Shown: positions 1 to 8,851 of the stretch, piece by piece | Layout: every line of letters begins with the position of its first letter | How positions within the stretch are numbered: the stretch's first letter is position 1 | NCBI RefSeq assembly: GCF_000025625.1 | Contig: NC_013922.1 | Coordinates: 3,286,001 to 3,350,000 of the forward strand | Length of the DNA stretch: 64,000 bases | Direction of reading: 5' to 3' | From: Natrialba magadii ATCC 43099 | GTDB taxonomy: Archaea > Halobacteriota > Halobacteria > Halobacteriales > Natrialbaceae | Program-made: the position numbers and the translations under genes | The notes under the pieces: generated by a model | What the model was told of the DNA's origin: nothing | Seen by the model: only the letters and a program-made list of their open reading frames with translations | Database searches by the model: none

Positions 1-1643
1 ATCTCCATCGTACTCAGTCGCGTACTGGCCACGTTGATCACGTCGTCGACGCGGCCGAGCATCGTGATGTAGCCGTCCTCGTCGACTGCAGCGGTGTCGC
101 CGCTGAAGTAGCGCCAGACACCTACGTCGGGGTCTGAAAACCGATCCCAGTACTCGGCGCGAAACCGGTCGTCACCGTCGTACAGCGTCCGGACCATGGC
201 AGGCCACGGACGCGGAATCGTGAGATAGCCGGTCTGGCCGGGATCGACCGCGTTGCCGTCTTCATCGACGACGGCCACGTCGATGCCGGGCAGCGGTGGC
301 CCCGCAGCGCCGGGTTTCATCTCGTCGACGCCCGGCAGCGTCGAGATCAGGATCGCACCGGTTTCGGTCTGCCACCAGGTGTCGACGACCGGGCACTCGC
401 CGTTGCCGATGTGGTCGTGGTACCAGCGCCAGGGGCCGGGACTGATCGGTTCGCCGACGGTGCCCAGCAGTCGGAGCGACGAGAGGTCGTGGCTGTCGGG
501 GTACGATTCTCCCCACTTCATGAACGCACGGACTGCCGTCGGTGCGGTGTAGAAGATGTCGACCGCGTTCCGGTCGATGATCTCCCAGAGTCGATCCCGG
601 TCAGGATAGTCTGGCGTGCCTTCGTACATCACCGTCGTCGTCCCAAGTGCCAGCGGGCCGTAGACGATATAGGAGTGGCCCGTGATCCAGCCGATGTCGG
701 CCGCACACCAGTAGGTGTCTTCGGGCCGGATGTCGAGCACGCTTCGGGCCGTCCAGGCGACCTGTGCGAGGTACCCTCCCGTCGAGTGAACGACGCCCTT
801 CGGGTCACCGGTCGTCCCCGACGTGTACATCAGGAATAACATGTCCTCCGCGTCTCGCGAGACTGGCTCGACTGACGCGCCTGCAAACGCCTCACGGAGT
901 TCGTGATAGTCCGATTCGCCGTCGCCGAGGACGTGGGGCAGTTCGTCACCCAGTCGGTCGACGACGACGGTTTCGACGTCCTGGTCGACCGAGAGCCGGG
1001 CGTTGTCCGCCTTGCTCTTCTGATTGAACGCGTCACCGCGACGATAGTAGCCGTCGCAGGTGACCAGATATTCGCTGTCGGCGGCGTCTAGCCGCGTCGC
1101 GAGCGCGTCTGCCGAGAGCCCCGCGAAGACGACGCTGTGGGGCGCGCCGATGCGGGCGCAGGCCAGCATCGCGATCGGGAGCTCAGGAATCATCGGCAGG
1201 TAGATCGTCACCACGTCGTCCGCTTCGACGCCCAAATCTCGAAGGGCCGCGGCGAACTCGTTGACCGCGACCGAGAGATCCTGGTACGTGTAGGTCTCGC
1301 GCTCGCCTTGCTTTCCCTCCCAGCGGATCGCCGCGTGATTTTTTCGACCGGCCTCGAGGTGCCGATCGACGCAGTTGTAGGCGGCGTTCAGCTTGCCGTC
1401 GGTAAACCACTCGTAGAACGGCGCGTCCTCGTCGTCGAGGACGGTGTCGTACGACTCGTCCCAGGTGAGGAGGTCTGCGGCCCGCTCCCAGCAGTCGGGC
1501 CAGTCGCGCTCGAACTGCTCACCGAGCGGTTGGTCATCGCTCGTGTCCGTGACGTTCGCCTGTTCAACGAACGATTCCGGTGGGTCGAGCGTCGGCCCGG
1601 TGGGCTCGGGACGATTTCGTCCCCACCCGTTCCGATCGTCCAT
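1..1643 (-). CDS. acs: acetyl-CoA synthetase (AMP-forming), 3' end beyond window
   Basis: Activates acetate: acetate + ATP + CoA gives acetyl-CoA + AMP + PPi, in the cytoplasm. About 547 codons are visible; the C-terminal lid domain lies beyond base 1 (family length is about 650 aa). Seen in the sequence: the adenylate-forming P-loop YTSGTTGDPKG near residue 270, the segment YWCAADIGWITGHSY typical of Acs rather than other acyl-CoA ligases, and WWQTETG near residue 420. The ATG at 1641-1643 (MDDRNGWGRN) is the first start, and the usual N-terminal substrate region follows (ADLLTWDESYDTVLDDED, then YEWFTDGKLN). It is oriented away from the UspA gene's upstream neighbours and stands alone. Identity is firm; which of several paralogous haloarchaeal Acs enzymes it is cannot be told. 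Confidence 0.95.
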   Translation of the reverse strand, partial: MDDRNGWGRNRPEPTGPTLDPPESFVEQANVTDTSDDQPLGEQFERDWPDCWERAADLLTWDESYDTVLDDEDAPFYEWFTDGKLNAAYNCVDRHLEAGRKNHAAIRWEGKQGERETYTYQDLSVAVNEFAAALRDLGVEADDVVTIYLPMIPELPIAMLACARIGAPHSVVFAGLSADALATRLDAADSEYLVTCDGYYRRGDAFNQKSKADNARLSVDQDVETVVVDRLGDELPHVLGDGESDYHELREAFAGASVEPVSRDAEDMLFLMYTSGTTGDPKGVVHSTGGYLAQVAWTARSVLDIRPEDTYWCAADIGWITGHSYIVYGPLALGTTTVMYEGTPDYPDRDRLWEIIDRNAVDIFYTAPTAVRAFMKWGESYPDSHDLSSLRLLGTVGEPISPGPWRWYHDHIGNGECPVVDTWWQTETGAILISTLPGVDEMKPGAAGPPLPGIDVAVVDEDGNAVDPGQTGYLTIPRPWPAMVRTLYDGDDRFRAEYWDRFSDPDVGVWRYFSGDTAAVDEDGYITMLGRVDDVINVASTRLSTME

Positions 1644-1774
1644 GCTCGTTCGGACCGAAGCCGGTCAGCGGAATAAACGTTCCTCCGCCGGAAAGGGAGA
1701 CGGCGACGGGATTTGCCGGTATCTGCTCACGACTGCAGTCGGTGTCATGGTCACCACTACAGCCCTGCACTCTG

Positions 1775-2278
1775 TTACGTTCCGTCGATTCCAACGCTGT
1801 CCGCAGCATCGTTCTCGTCCTCGTTCTCGTTCTCGTCCACATCGCCTTCGCCCTCCCCATCAACGACGAGAACCGGCCGATCAGCGAACCGAACCACTGC
1901 ATCGACGGTGCTTCCGAGCAACGCCCGCTTGAATTCCGAACTGCCACGTGCGCCAACGACGATCGCATCGACCTCCCAGCGATCGGCCGCAGCGAGAATC
2001 TCCTCGTGTGGAACACCCGACCGAACCGCCGTCTCAGCCGTGATATCCGCCGCTCGGGCGCGCTCTCCGAACGCAGCGAGCGAGTCCTCTGCGGCCCCAC
2101 GGAGATTCCGCTCGCGCTCGTCGGGATCGACGATCGCGTTATCGTACTCGGTTCTGGATTCGACAACTGCCACCCCGTAGAGCTCAGCCCCTAGATCGGA
2201 TGCGAGGCCGATGCCGTGTGCTGTGGCCGCCGTCGCGTCGTCGCTCCCGTCCGTCGCAACGAGCAAAGACTCGTACAT
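1775..2278 (-). CDS. UspA-family universal stress protein
   Basis: A 167-aa single-domain universal stress protein. It starts MYESLLVATDGSDDA, the canonical first beta strand and acidic nucleotide-site residue. The ATP-binding signature G-2x-G-9x-G-(S/T) is visible as GARGSSEFKRALLGST near residue 108, so it probably binds ATP. A short acidic tail (DENENEDEND) follows the last strand LVVDGEGEG. Family members are small cytoplasmic stress or metabolism modulators; the partner is unknown. It is monocistronic, 131 bases downstream of the acs start and on the same strand. Confidence 0.93.
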   Translation of the reverse strand: MYESLLVATDGSDDATAATAHGIGLASDLGAELYGVAVVESRTEYDNAIVDPDERERNLRGAAEDSLAAFGERARAADITAETAVRSGVPHEEILAAADRWEVDAIVVGARGSSEFKRALLGSTVDAVVRFADRPVLVVDGEGEGDVDENENEDENDAADSVGIDGT

Positions 2279-2432
2279 AGCTCTGCGTATGCGGCCCTCC
2301 GTGAAAGATGTGAACCAGATCTCCGCCCGAAAGTGTCGGACAGGCGACTGGCTTCTCCGAGGTCGTCTATGACAGAGTGTTCCATAGAGTGACCGGATTG
2401 GTGGAACTCGAGTAGCACTGTTTGCTCACTGC

Positions 2433-3308
2433 CTACTCGTCTTTCTTTGGCATCGTCGAAAACCGAGCCGGCGACTTCATGTCTGCCCGCTTCGAGGGAG
2501 ACGGTGCCAGCGTCGAGTGGCGAACGACGCCACGCGAGGATTTTCCGTCATCTGAACCGGATTCTGTATCAGATCCGAGATCAGGGTCGAGGTCTGGGTC
2601 GATATCAGCTTCCAGTCGTTCGTCGAACAGTTCGTCATCGTCTTCGGTTGCGGATTCCTCGTGGTCACGGTCACCGTCACCATCACCATCACCATCACCA
2701 TCACTCACTTCGTCGACCACACCGTCGTCCTCACTCTCACCACCCACCGACGCCAATTTCTCCTGCAGACCGTCTACATCATCGCCGAACGACGACACCC
2801 GGTCGCGCAACGCTGTGCCCAGTTCGGACTCGACGGACTCGAGTACGTCACTGTCGTCGTCTGCTTCAGATTCGGGTTCGGACTCGGACTCGTCCTCCCC
2901 ATCATCGGCTTCCATATCAGCATCGGCATCAGCATCTGCAGCACGATGCTCACTGATCGCCTCTCGCAACCCCCCAATCGCCTCGTCCATCGTCTCCTCA
3001 TCAGCACTGTCAGCTAACCCACTCAGCCGTAACAGCCGCTCTAACTCCGCGACGTGCTCTGGGTCGCCCTGTGCGATCGCTGCCGGCAGCGACTCGGGCT
3101 CACTCCCGTCCGGCAACGTTCCGAGCCCCACCGCCTCGAGTATCTCCCGCGGCTCGGCCGACTCGAGGAGGGCATTGGCGTCGGCGGCAGCCTCGGATAT
3201 CGCTTCGCCACTCGGTGTGTCGTCCGCCTCGACCAGCGCTCCGGCCTCGATATCAGCGGTTTCGAGGATCTCGGTGACGCGTTCCTGGAGGTCGCCTGTG
3301 TCACTCAT
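2433..3308 (-). CDS. very acidic protein of unknown function (acidic cluster gene 4)
   Basis: A 291-aa protein starting MSDTGDLQERVTEILE. Residues 1-130 look folded and helical (segments such as DPEHVAELERLLRLSGLAD and EAIGGLREAISEHRA). After that comes a long Asp/Glu/Ser-rich region made partly from 6-bp DNA repeats (DADADADM and DGDGDGDGDGD tracts). No enzyme motif is recognised. It is the last of four consecutive same-strand genes encoding acidic proteins with a short hydrophobic or amphipathic module, separated from the next gene by about 145 bases. The G+C pattern and frame are gene-like and the opposite-frame ORFs are serine/proline mirror images. Function unknown. Confidence 0.8.
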   Translation of the reverse strand: MSDTGDLQERVTEILETADIEAGALVEADDTPSGEAISEAAADANALLESAEPREILEAVGLGTLPDGSEPESLPAAIAQGDPEHVAELERLLRLSGLADSADEETMDEAIGGLREAISEHRAADADADADMEADDGEDESESEPESEADDDSDVLESVESELGTALRDRVSSFGDDVDGLQEKLASVGGESEDDGVVDEVSDGDGDGDGDGDRDHEESATEDDDELFDERLEADIDPDLDPDLGSDTESGSDDGKSSRGVVRHSTLAPSPSKRADMKSPARFSTMPKKDE

Positions 3309-3453
3309 GGATACTGCTAGGCAGGCGAGTTCCGTTAACGTTGGCCGGGCCTGTTCCGGGTGCCCTTCCCGGACTGTCTGTTCCAGTACGGTGAGGCGAG
3401 GTCGGACTCGAGTACGACCGAGTTGCGGTGCCGGCGATTACGGTGCCGGCGAG

Positions 3454-4302
3454 CTACGACGCGTCGTCCGCGTCTGTCACGGTATCGATGATTTCGTCGG
3501 TCATCTCGTCCCGGCTGAGGTTGGCCTTCACGCCGACTTCTTTGGCGACGGACTGGAGGTCCTCGTAGGACATCACGCCGAGGAAGTCTGTAAGCGTGTC
3601 CCGGCGGAGGTCTTCGAGGTCGGCAGCGTCGTAGTTGCTTTCGTCGGTTTCTGCTGTGTCGGTTTCTTCGTCGTCTTCGTCTCCGTCTCCGTCTCTGTCT
3701 CCCTCTCCGTCTTCGGCCTCGTCTTCGACCTCGTCCACATCCACGTCCTCGCCGTCAGTTTCGTCCTCACCGGTCTCTTCCCGTTCCTCGTCCGTATCTT
3801 CGTCAGCACTCTCCTCATCCTCCTCACCAACCACGCCCTCCAGACTCGTTCCCTCCGTCACCGAGGCCGCGGCTGACTCGACAGAATCGCGCGCAGTACT
3901 GTCCGTGAGTGCCGTCTCGACTCCGCGTTTGACCGCCTTCGCGAGTTCTGTGACCAGGCTTTTGAGCGTCGGGCCGCCAATCACACCGCTCTCGTCGGCT
4001 GTGTCTGTTTCCGTTTCCGTTTCCGTTTCACGCTCGTCTTCAGCGTCTCCGTCCGCCTCGTCCGCAGCGGCGTCATCGGGCTCGGATTCGAACGCACTCG
4101 AGAGCGTCTCGTGTACCTCCGCTCCGACTGAGGCTCCGACGGTGCGTCCGAACTGTTCGCCGAACTGCCGGCCGACCGATTCACCGACCTCGCCGGCGTC
4201 GATGCCGTCTTCGATCGAACCGCCGTTGATGAGTTCGGCAACGTCGAGCTGTTCAGTGACCTCCTCGGTGACGAGTTGTTTCAGGTCGGTCTCCTCAGCC
4301 AT
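3454..4302 (-). CDS. acidic protein with glycine-zipper helix and C-terminal SAP/Rho-N-like domain
   Basis: A 282-aa protein; the ATG at 4302 (MAEETDLKQLVTEEVTEQLD) is chosen over an upstream GTG. Near residues 35-65 there is an amphipathic segment with repeated G-x3-G spacing (VGESVGRQFGEQFGRTVGAS). A TETETETDT tract and a long acidic linker follow. The last 45 residues (LGVMSYEDLQSVAKEVGVKA, then DEMTDEIIDTV) resemble the small helical Rho-N/SAP-type nucleic-acid-binding fold; that resemblance is inference. It is the third gene of the acidic cluster, about 50 bases after the preceding one, so probably co-transcribed. No enzymatic residues seen. Confidence 0.82.
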   Translation of the reverse strand: MAEETDLKQLVTEEVTEQLDVAELINGGSIEDGIDAGEVGESVGRQFGEQFGRTVGASVGAEVHETLSSAFESEPDDAAADEADGDAEDERETETETETDTADESGVIGGPTLKSLVTELAKAVKRGVETALTDSTARDSVESAAASVTEGTSLEGVVGEEDEESADEDTDEEREETGEDETDGEDVDVDEVEDEAEDGEGDRDGDGDEDDEETDTAETDESNYDAADLEDLRRDTLTDFLGVMSYEDLQSVAKEVGVKANLSRDEMTDEIIDTVTDADDAS

Positions 4303-4355
4303 TGGTGTCACCTCGGACGCGATGGGGTGGCCACCAGGGGTTGGCGGAGTACATG

Positions 4356-5021
4356 CTATTCATCGTCTGTGTCGTCGGTTTCGTCGTCGGTTTCGCTGTC
4401 GTCCTCGCTTTCGTTACCACCGTTTTCGTCTTCCTCCTCCTCTTCGCCCGCTTCTTCCTCGCTTTCGTCGTCCTCGTCTTCGCCTTCATCTGAGCCCTCG
4501 TCCGCTCCTTCATCCTCGGTTTCCGACTCCGTGCTCTCGTCTTCGCGTTCGTCGTCAGCTTCGTCTTCGTCCTCTTCGTCCTCTTCGTCCTCTTCGTCCT
4601 CTTCTGCCGCTTCTTCCTCGTCTTCGCTCTCGTCGTCCGCTTCGGCTTCGTCCTCTTCGTCCTCTTCTGCCGCTTCTTCCTCGTCTTCGTCCTCCTCTTC
4701 CTCACCCCGCTTGAGTACCTCATCGAGTGCCATCTCACCGATCATCCGACCTAGGCTCGCCCCAATCTTCCGTCCAACTACCGCACCAATTAGCGCCCCC
4801 AGCGACTCACCCAGCGGTTTGTCCTCGTCGATCTCACCCTCCCAGCGCGTCCCCTCGAGAAGCTCGCGCAGGTTGATGTTCTCGACGATTTTTTCGTAAT
4901 CGATTCGGCTCGTCACTGACTCCGCTGCCGCCTCTACGCCGGTCTCTGACTCTGCTTCTGCATCAGTCTCTGTCTCTGACTCTGCTTCCGTCTCTGTCTC
5001 CGTATCTGTCTCGTCACTCAT
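4356..5021 (-). CDS. acidic protein with glycine-zipper amphipathic segment
   Basis: A 221-aa protein, MSDETDTETETEAESETETD. The N-terminus is a Glu/Thr repeat; residues 40-115 hold the only non-acidic part, including the glycine-zipper stretch LGESLGALIGAVVGRKIGAS. The rest is nearly pure Glu/Asp with EEDEEDEE tracts. The start ATG overlaps the stop of the upstream gene by four bases (ATGA, 5018-5021), showing translational coupling. The shared G-x3-G helix suggests it and its neighbour at 3454 associate with each other or with a membrane; that is inference. Confidence 0.82.
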   Translation of the reverse strand: MSDETDTETETEAESETETDAEAESETGVEAAAESVTSRIDYEKIVENINLRELLEGTRWEGEIDEDKPLGESLGALIGAVVGRKIGASLGRMIGEMALDEVLKRGEEEEDEDEEEAAEEDEEDEAEADDESEDEEEAAEEDEEDEEDEEDEDEADDEREDESTESETEDEGADEGSDEGEDEDDESEEEAGEEEEEDENGGNESEDDSETDDETDDTDDE

Positions 5022-6307
5022 GAGCTTGCCTCCGGCTGTTCCGCATCCGCAGTTTCCTGTCCACCCGATTCATCAGCGTTCGAACCCGAACCCGAACCCG
5101 CACCCGCACTTGAACCCGAATCCGTCTGCTCGATGAGCTGTTTGAGCACTTCCCGAACGACAGTCGCAACGAGTTCCTCGATGGGCAGGCCAGGCACGAG
5201 TCCGAGGGCTTTCTGTTTCACTGTGTCAGTGGCACTCGAGAGCGAATTGCTCGCTGAATCGGCGAGTCTCGAGAGTGGGCCGTCGGTGTCCTCGCCGTCG
5301 TCTTCCTCGTCTTCGGCTGTTTCGTCCGCGCCCTCACCGTTTCCGTCGTCGGACTCACGCTCTGCAGCACCGACACCAGGAAGCCGTCCAACCAACGACT
5401 TGAGCCAGCGGATCGGGGTTTTGAGAGCTGCTTTCGCTGCCGAAACCGGCATCCCCAGAGCAGACCGTACTCGTTCTCCCATCGACCCGAGTATCGATCG
5501 GAGTTTTTGTGCGGGTTTCGCGAGGAGCGATTTGGCTTTCTCGAGTAGCGCACGGGGTCCGTCCAGAAGGCCGGTCACGGCCGAAAGCAGGTTTCCGAGC
5601 AGGTTGTTCTGTCCCGGTCGGGCCGAGACGTCGAGGGTAACTGGGTTCAGGTTGACCTCGAGCCCGAGCAGGTCGAGAAAGAGTCCGTCGAGGTCGAGGT
5701 GGAGGACACCGCTCGCGTCGTTGTCCTGATAGACGTCCTCAGCGTCCTCAACGTGGCCGCTGGTGACGGAGTCGTCTTCGCTTTCGTCCGCAGCTTCCTC
5801 TGTCCCTCCGTGTTCGGCTTCATCGTCGCTTTCATCGTCTTCGCCTGCTTGTTCGCTTGTTTCGTCCGTTTCGTTCGTTTCGTCTGCTTCACCTGTTTCG
5901 CCCGTTTCACTCACTTCGTCCGCTTCGTCCGCTTCGTCTTCCTCACTGGGCCCACCACCTTCCTCACCCTCATCTTCTGCTGCTTCCGTTGCTTCCGCCG
6001 CCTCCGCCGAATCGTCACCACCGTCTTCGCGTTCTGTCTCGCCAGACTCGTCCTCACCGCCCGTCTCAGCAGCCTCATCCTCGTCCGCTGTCTCGTCCGC
6101 GTCTGTTTCTTCGTCAGTTTCCGCGCGATCACCAGCTGCTTCAGACCCGCTTTCGCCGTTCTCCTCGGCACCCTCAGTCTGGCCGCCGTCGGTTACCAGC
6201 CGCTGCCGACGGCGTTCTGAGACTGAGACGGGGGTACGAGGTGACGGCCTCTCGAGTCCGGGTGGGCTATCCCACCCAATACCGTCTCTCTCTGACCCAT
6301 CTGTCAT
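5018..6307 (-). CDS. acidic protein with central hydrophobic LLGNLLSAVTGLLD-type module
   Basis: A 429-aa protein. The ATG at 6307 (MTDGSERDGIGWDSP) is preferred; a longer ORF upstream has Cys-rich, non-halophilic composition. Residues about 50-195 are an acidic linker rich in Asp/Glu. Residues about 198-300 form a hydrophobic module beginning VLHLDLDGLFLDLLGLEV and continuing through ARPGQNNLLGNLLSAVTGLL, then basic amphipathic helices (LLEKAKSLLAKPAQKLRSIL). I recall the GNLLGNLLxAVxGLLD string from short uncharacterised proteins in several bacterial phyla, but cannot verify it. It is the first gene of the acidic four-gene cluster and overlaps the next by four bases. Function unknown. Confidence 0.8.
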   Translation of the reverse strand: MTDGSERDGIGWDSPPGLERPSPRTPVSVSERRRQRLVTDGGQTEGAEENGESGSEAAGDRAETDEETDADETADEDEAAETGGEDESGETEREDGGDDSAEAAEATEAAEDEGEEGGGPSEEDEADEADEVSETGETGEADETNETDETSEQAGEDDESDDEAEHGGTEEAADESEDDSVTSGHVEDAEDVYQDNDASGVLHLDLDGLFLDLLGLEVNLNPVTLDVSARPGQNNLLGNLLSAVTGLLDGPRALLEKAKSLLAKPAQKLRSILGSMGERVRSALGMPVSAAKAALKTPIRWLKSLVGRLPGVGAAERESDDGNGEGADETAEDEEDDGEDTDGPLSRLADSASNSLSSATDTVKQKALGLVPGLPIEELVATVVREVLKQLIEQTDSGSSAGAGSGSGSNADESGGQETADAEQPEASS

Positions 6308-6457
6308 TATCCGAGAACATAAACGGCAAACAGAACTGTGGTAATTTGCCTTGCGTGTGCACCCGTTTCCGGCAGCTCTGGGATCCGATCTCCCAAAGCT
6401 ACCGTACACGAGACAGTATCGGAACAGCGAGTTTCACAGCTACGCAGTCAATCGCCG

Positions 6458-7819
6458 TTACAGCGACTCGAGGAACCGATCGAACGCGCCGCTCCCAGGA
6501 TGAACGTGTGCGTACGTCCCCAGAGAGTCGTACGCCAGCAGCCCGTCGTGCTCGCCGTCGATCCCCCTTCCGCGAACCGCCTCGAACGCGAACCGTACGT
6601 CTGAGTCCACGTCGGCACTCGAGTAGTGGAACTCGTGGCCACGAAGCGTCTCACCGGCGTGGGCGGTGAGGGTGTCGTTGACGGTCTCGAGTTCGATGTG
6701 GTCGAGCGCCTGATAGCGGTCGTGCATGGTGACGTCGGCGGGGAGGATGCCAGCCATCTCGTGGGTTGTGGGGTCGGCGTCGGTGTCGGCGTCGGTGTCG
6801 GTGTCACCCTCACCAGTGGTCGTCAACGACCGACTCATCGCCATCAACCCACCACACTCGCCGAACACCGGCAAGCCCTCGCTTGCCCGGTCGCCGAGTG
6901 CCGTCAGCGTGCCAGCGGACTCGAGTACATCGGCGTGCAGTTCGGGGTAGCCACCGGGGAGGTAGACGCCGTCACAGTCGGGGACAGGGTCGCCGGCGAC
7001 AGGCGAGAACGTGACGAGGTCGGCGCGCTCGCGAAGGCGCTCGATCGTCGCAGGATACCGGAAGCAGAACGCCGCGTCGCTGGCGACGGCGACAGTCGCG
7101 TCGACCGGAGACGCGGATTCGGCCGGCGTCTCGGGTGTAGCGGGTTCGCGGGCGGCCGCGAGGAGTTGGTCGGTGTCGATCGTCTCTGCAGCCTCCCTGA
7201 GCGCCGAGCGCGACAGTGCGGCTTCCGACCCCATCTCGAGCCCGAGGTGGCGGTCGGGGATTTCGAGGTCCTCGCGTGGCGGAATGCGGCCGAAGTACTC
7301 GAGTTCGTCCGGGAGCGCGTCCTTGATCCCCTGCTCGTGACGGCCGCCGTGGGCGCGCTGGGCGATGATGCCCGCAACGTCGATGTCGCGGCCGATTTCG
7401 GCGGCGTACTCGCGGAAGCCGTACGCCGTCGCGGCAACGCTCTCCATCCCGGCTTTGGCGTCGGCGACGAGGACGACGGGCAACTCGAGTGCGGCGGCGA
7501 CCATGGCGGTACTCGAGACATCGCCGTCGTAGAGGCCCATAACGCCTTCGACGAGGCAGATGTCGGGTTGGTCGGCAGCGTCGGTGTCCGCTGCGCGGGC
7601 GCAGTTTCGCCGGACTCCATCCTCGCCGGAGAGCCACAGGTCGAGCGTTCTGGAGGGGCGGCCGGCGATGGCCTCGTGATGGCTTGGGTCGATGAAGTCT
7701 GGGCCGGCCTTCGCGGGCTGGACGGATTGTCCTGCGTCGGAGAGCGCCTGCATCGTCGCGAGCGTCGCAACGGTCTTGCCGACGCCGGAGCTGACGCCGC
7801 CGAAGACGAGCCCATTCAT
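6458..7819 (-). CDS. cbiA: cobyrinic acid a,c-diamide synthase
   Basis: Glutamine- and ATP-dependent amidation of carboxyls a and c of (cobalt) cobyrinate in cobalamin biosynthesis; cytoplasmic. The 453-aa chain starts at the ATG at 7819 (MNGLVFGGVSSGVGKT), which places the P-loop of the dethiobiotin-synthetase-like domain at the N-terminus as in the family. The C-terminal class I glutamine amidotransferase domain shows YLPGGYPELH and the nucleophile Cys in GECGGLMAMS, with the late His in GHEFHYS. An extra DTDTDADTDAD insert, encoded by a short DNA repeat, sits in the amidotransferase domain. No cobalamin genes flank it; CbiX is 36 kb away. Confidence 0.94.
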   Translation of the reverse strand: MNGLVFGGVSSGVGKTVATLATMQALSDAGQSVQPAKAGPDFIDPSHHEAIAGRPSRTLDLWLSGEDGVRRNCARAADTDAADQPDICLVEGVMGLYDGDVSSTAMVAAALELPVVLVADAKAGMESVAATAYGFREYAAEIGRDIDVAGIIAQRAHGGRHEQGIKDALPDELEYFGRIPPREDLEIPDRHLGLEMGSEAALSRSALREAAETIDTDQLLAAAREPATPETPAESASPVDATVAVASDAAFCFRYPATIERLRERADLVTFSPVAGDPVPDCDGVYLPGGYPELHADVLESAGTLTALGDRASEGLPVFGECGGLMAMSRSLTTTGEGDTDTDADTDADPTTHEMAGILPADVTMHDRYQALDHIELETVNDTLTAHAGETLRGHEFHYSSADVDSDVRFAFEAVRGRGIDGEHDGLLAYDSLGTYAHVHPGSGAFDRFLESL

Positions 7820-8093
7820 CGGATTTCCTCGAGACTTCTGTCGACGCTGCGCGTTCGGCTTTCTCGTCCGGTTCCGATCGACGTCGGCCTGCGGGTTGCC
7901 ATTGTACTTGTCTTCACACAACTGTACTTGAACTCATCGGTGGAACGAGTGCCCAGCGGGTCACACGGACCCTGCAGGGGAGGTAAACCAAATCGGCTAA
8001 ACAGGAAGTCAGTATCGAGCGGTTCGCATACTCCGGTGTGCCAGCCTGACGAACAGTACGTGCTGGCCGTGTACAACGAGTGAACGGGGACTC

Positions 8094-8276
8094 TTAGTCA
8101 AAGACGGCTTCATACGCGAGCGCCAGAACTACCATCGAAAGAAGCGTTCCAACAACTGCTCCAACCGGACCTGTACCGAGATACTCGGAAGCCGTGACTC
8201 CGAGTACGAGCGAAATAGCTCCCAATACCCAGGCTACTCGTGACGGCAAGCGCTTCGACGCAGTAGGAGTTGCCAC
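8094..8276 (-). CDS. small two-helix membrane protein
   Basis: A 60-aa protein, MATPTASKRLPSRVAWVLGA. Two hydrophobic helices are evident (about residues 13-30 and 36-57), with a basic N-terminus that would stay inside by the positive-inside rule. It ends AYEAVFD. I do not recognise a family, but it resembles the many short paired-helix proteins of haloarchaea. The roughly 250-base gap on its upstream side (8277-8524) contains no other gene that I see. Confidence 0.6.
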   Translation of the reverse strand: MATPTASKRLPSRVAWVLGAISLVLGVTASEYLGTGPVGAVVGTLLSMVVLALAYEAVFD

Positions 8277-8524
8277 ATCACCAATTGTCCCACGAGATAT
8301 AATAGTGCTATCCAGATGGACGTTGAGGATGAGTCACCGCGGCAACGTGAGTACGTATGGGACATCCGCACACCGAGGTATCGATGACGACGTATCGGCT
8401 ACTGCATCGAACTATCGGTGATCCCCTCTCTGGGAACCGCGCTCTGACAGCCGCTACACAGCAAACGCCGAACCGGCGACGAACTTAACGGCACCAATCG
8501 GCTAGCAATGAATCTGGACCACTC

Positions 8525-8764
8525 ATGACAGACGACCAGCCCGCAAACGAGACACCGCCCGATGAGACGCCCGCAAACGAATCCACAGCGGCCGACGACA
8601 GTCCCGAAGCCAACCTCCGCGAGGCGCTACGCCACCTCGACGCCGCGCGGGACACCGGTGAGCTCCGGAAGACGCACACGGTTGCACTCGAGGAGGTCGC
8701 GCGCACGATTACGACGGTCCTTCGAGAGTACGAGACAGACGGGAACCCCGAACAGGACGGATAG
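8525..8764 (+). CDS. small acidic haloarchaeal protein
   Basis: A 79-aa acidic protein starting MTDDQPANETPPDETPANES. A disordered Pro/Glu/Thr N-terminus is followed by a helical C-terminal half (EANLREALRHLDAARDTGEL and VALEEVARTITTVLREYETD). The composition and helix pattern are those of a real haloarchaeal gene. It precedes the NCS2 permease by 87 bases on the same strand and could share a transcript. Function unknown. Confidence 0.7.
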   Translation: MTDDQPANETPPDETPANESTAADDSPEANLREALRHLDAARDTGELRKTHTVALEEVARTITTVLREYETDGNPEQDG

Positions 8765-8851
8765 CGTGTCTCTGCGGTGACGATTCGGGCGCGTTATGGC
8801 CGAGGATCAACACGCCTTTGAGCCCCCTCGCGCGTTATCCGGTAAGTCTAC

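Noticed and set aside
4295-4738. Lys/Arg-Thr rich ORFs antisense or shifted to the acidic cluster, and Ser-rich plus-strand ORFs
   Set aside because: They are mirror translations of GAG/GAC repeats; the acidic frame fits haloarchaeal composition and forms an ATGA-coupled operon.
5018-6409. Longer start of the first acidic-cluster gene at 6409
   Set aside because: The extra 34 residues contain several Cys and basic residues and no sign of conservation; the ATG at 6307 opens directly into acidic sequence.
7820-8090. Cobalamin riboswitch upstream of cbiA
   Set aside because: I looked for the conserved B12-box-like core on the minus strand and found none; the extended N-terminal frame over this region is also unlikely to be coding.
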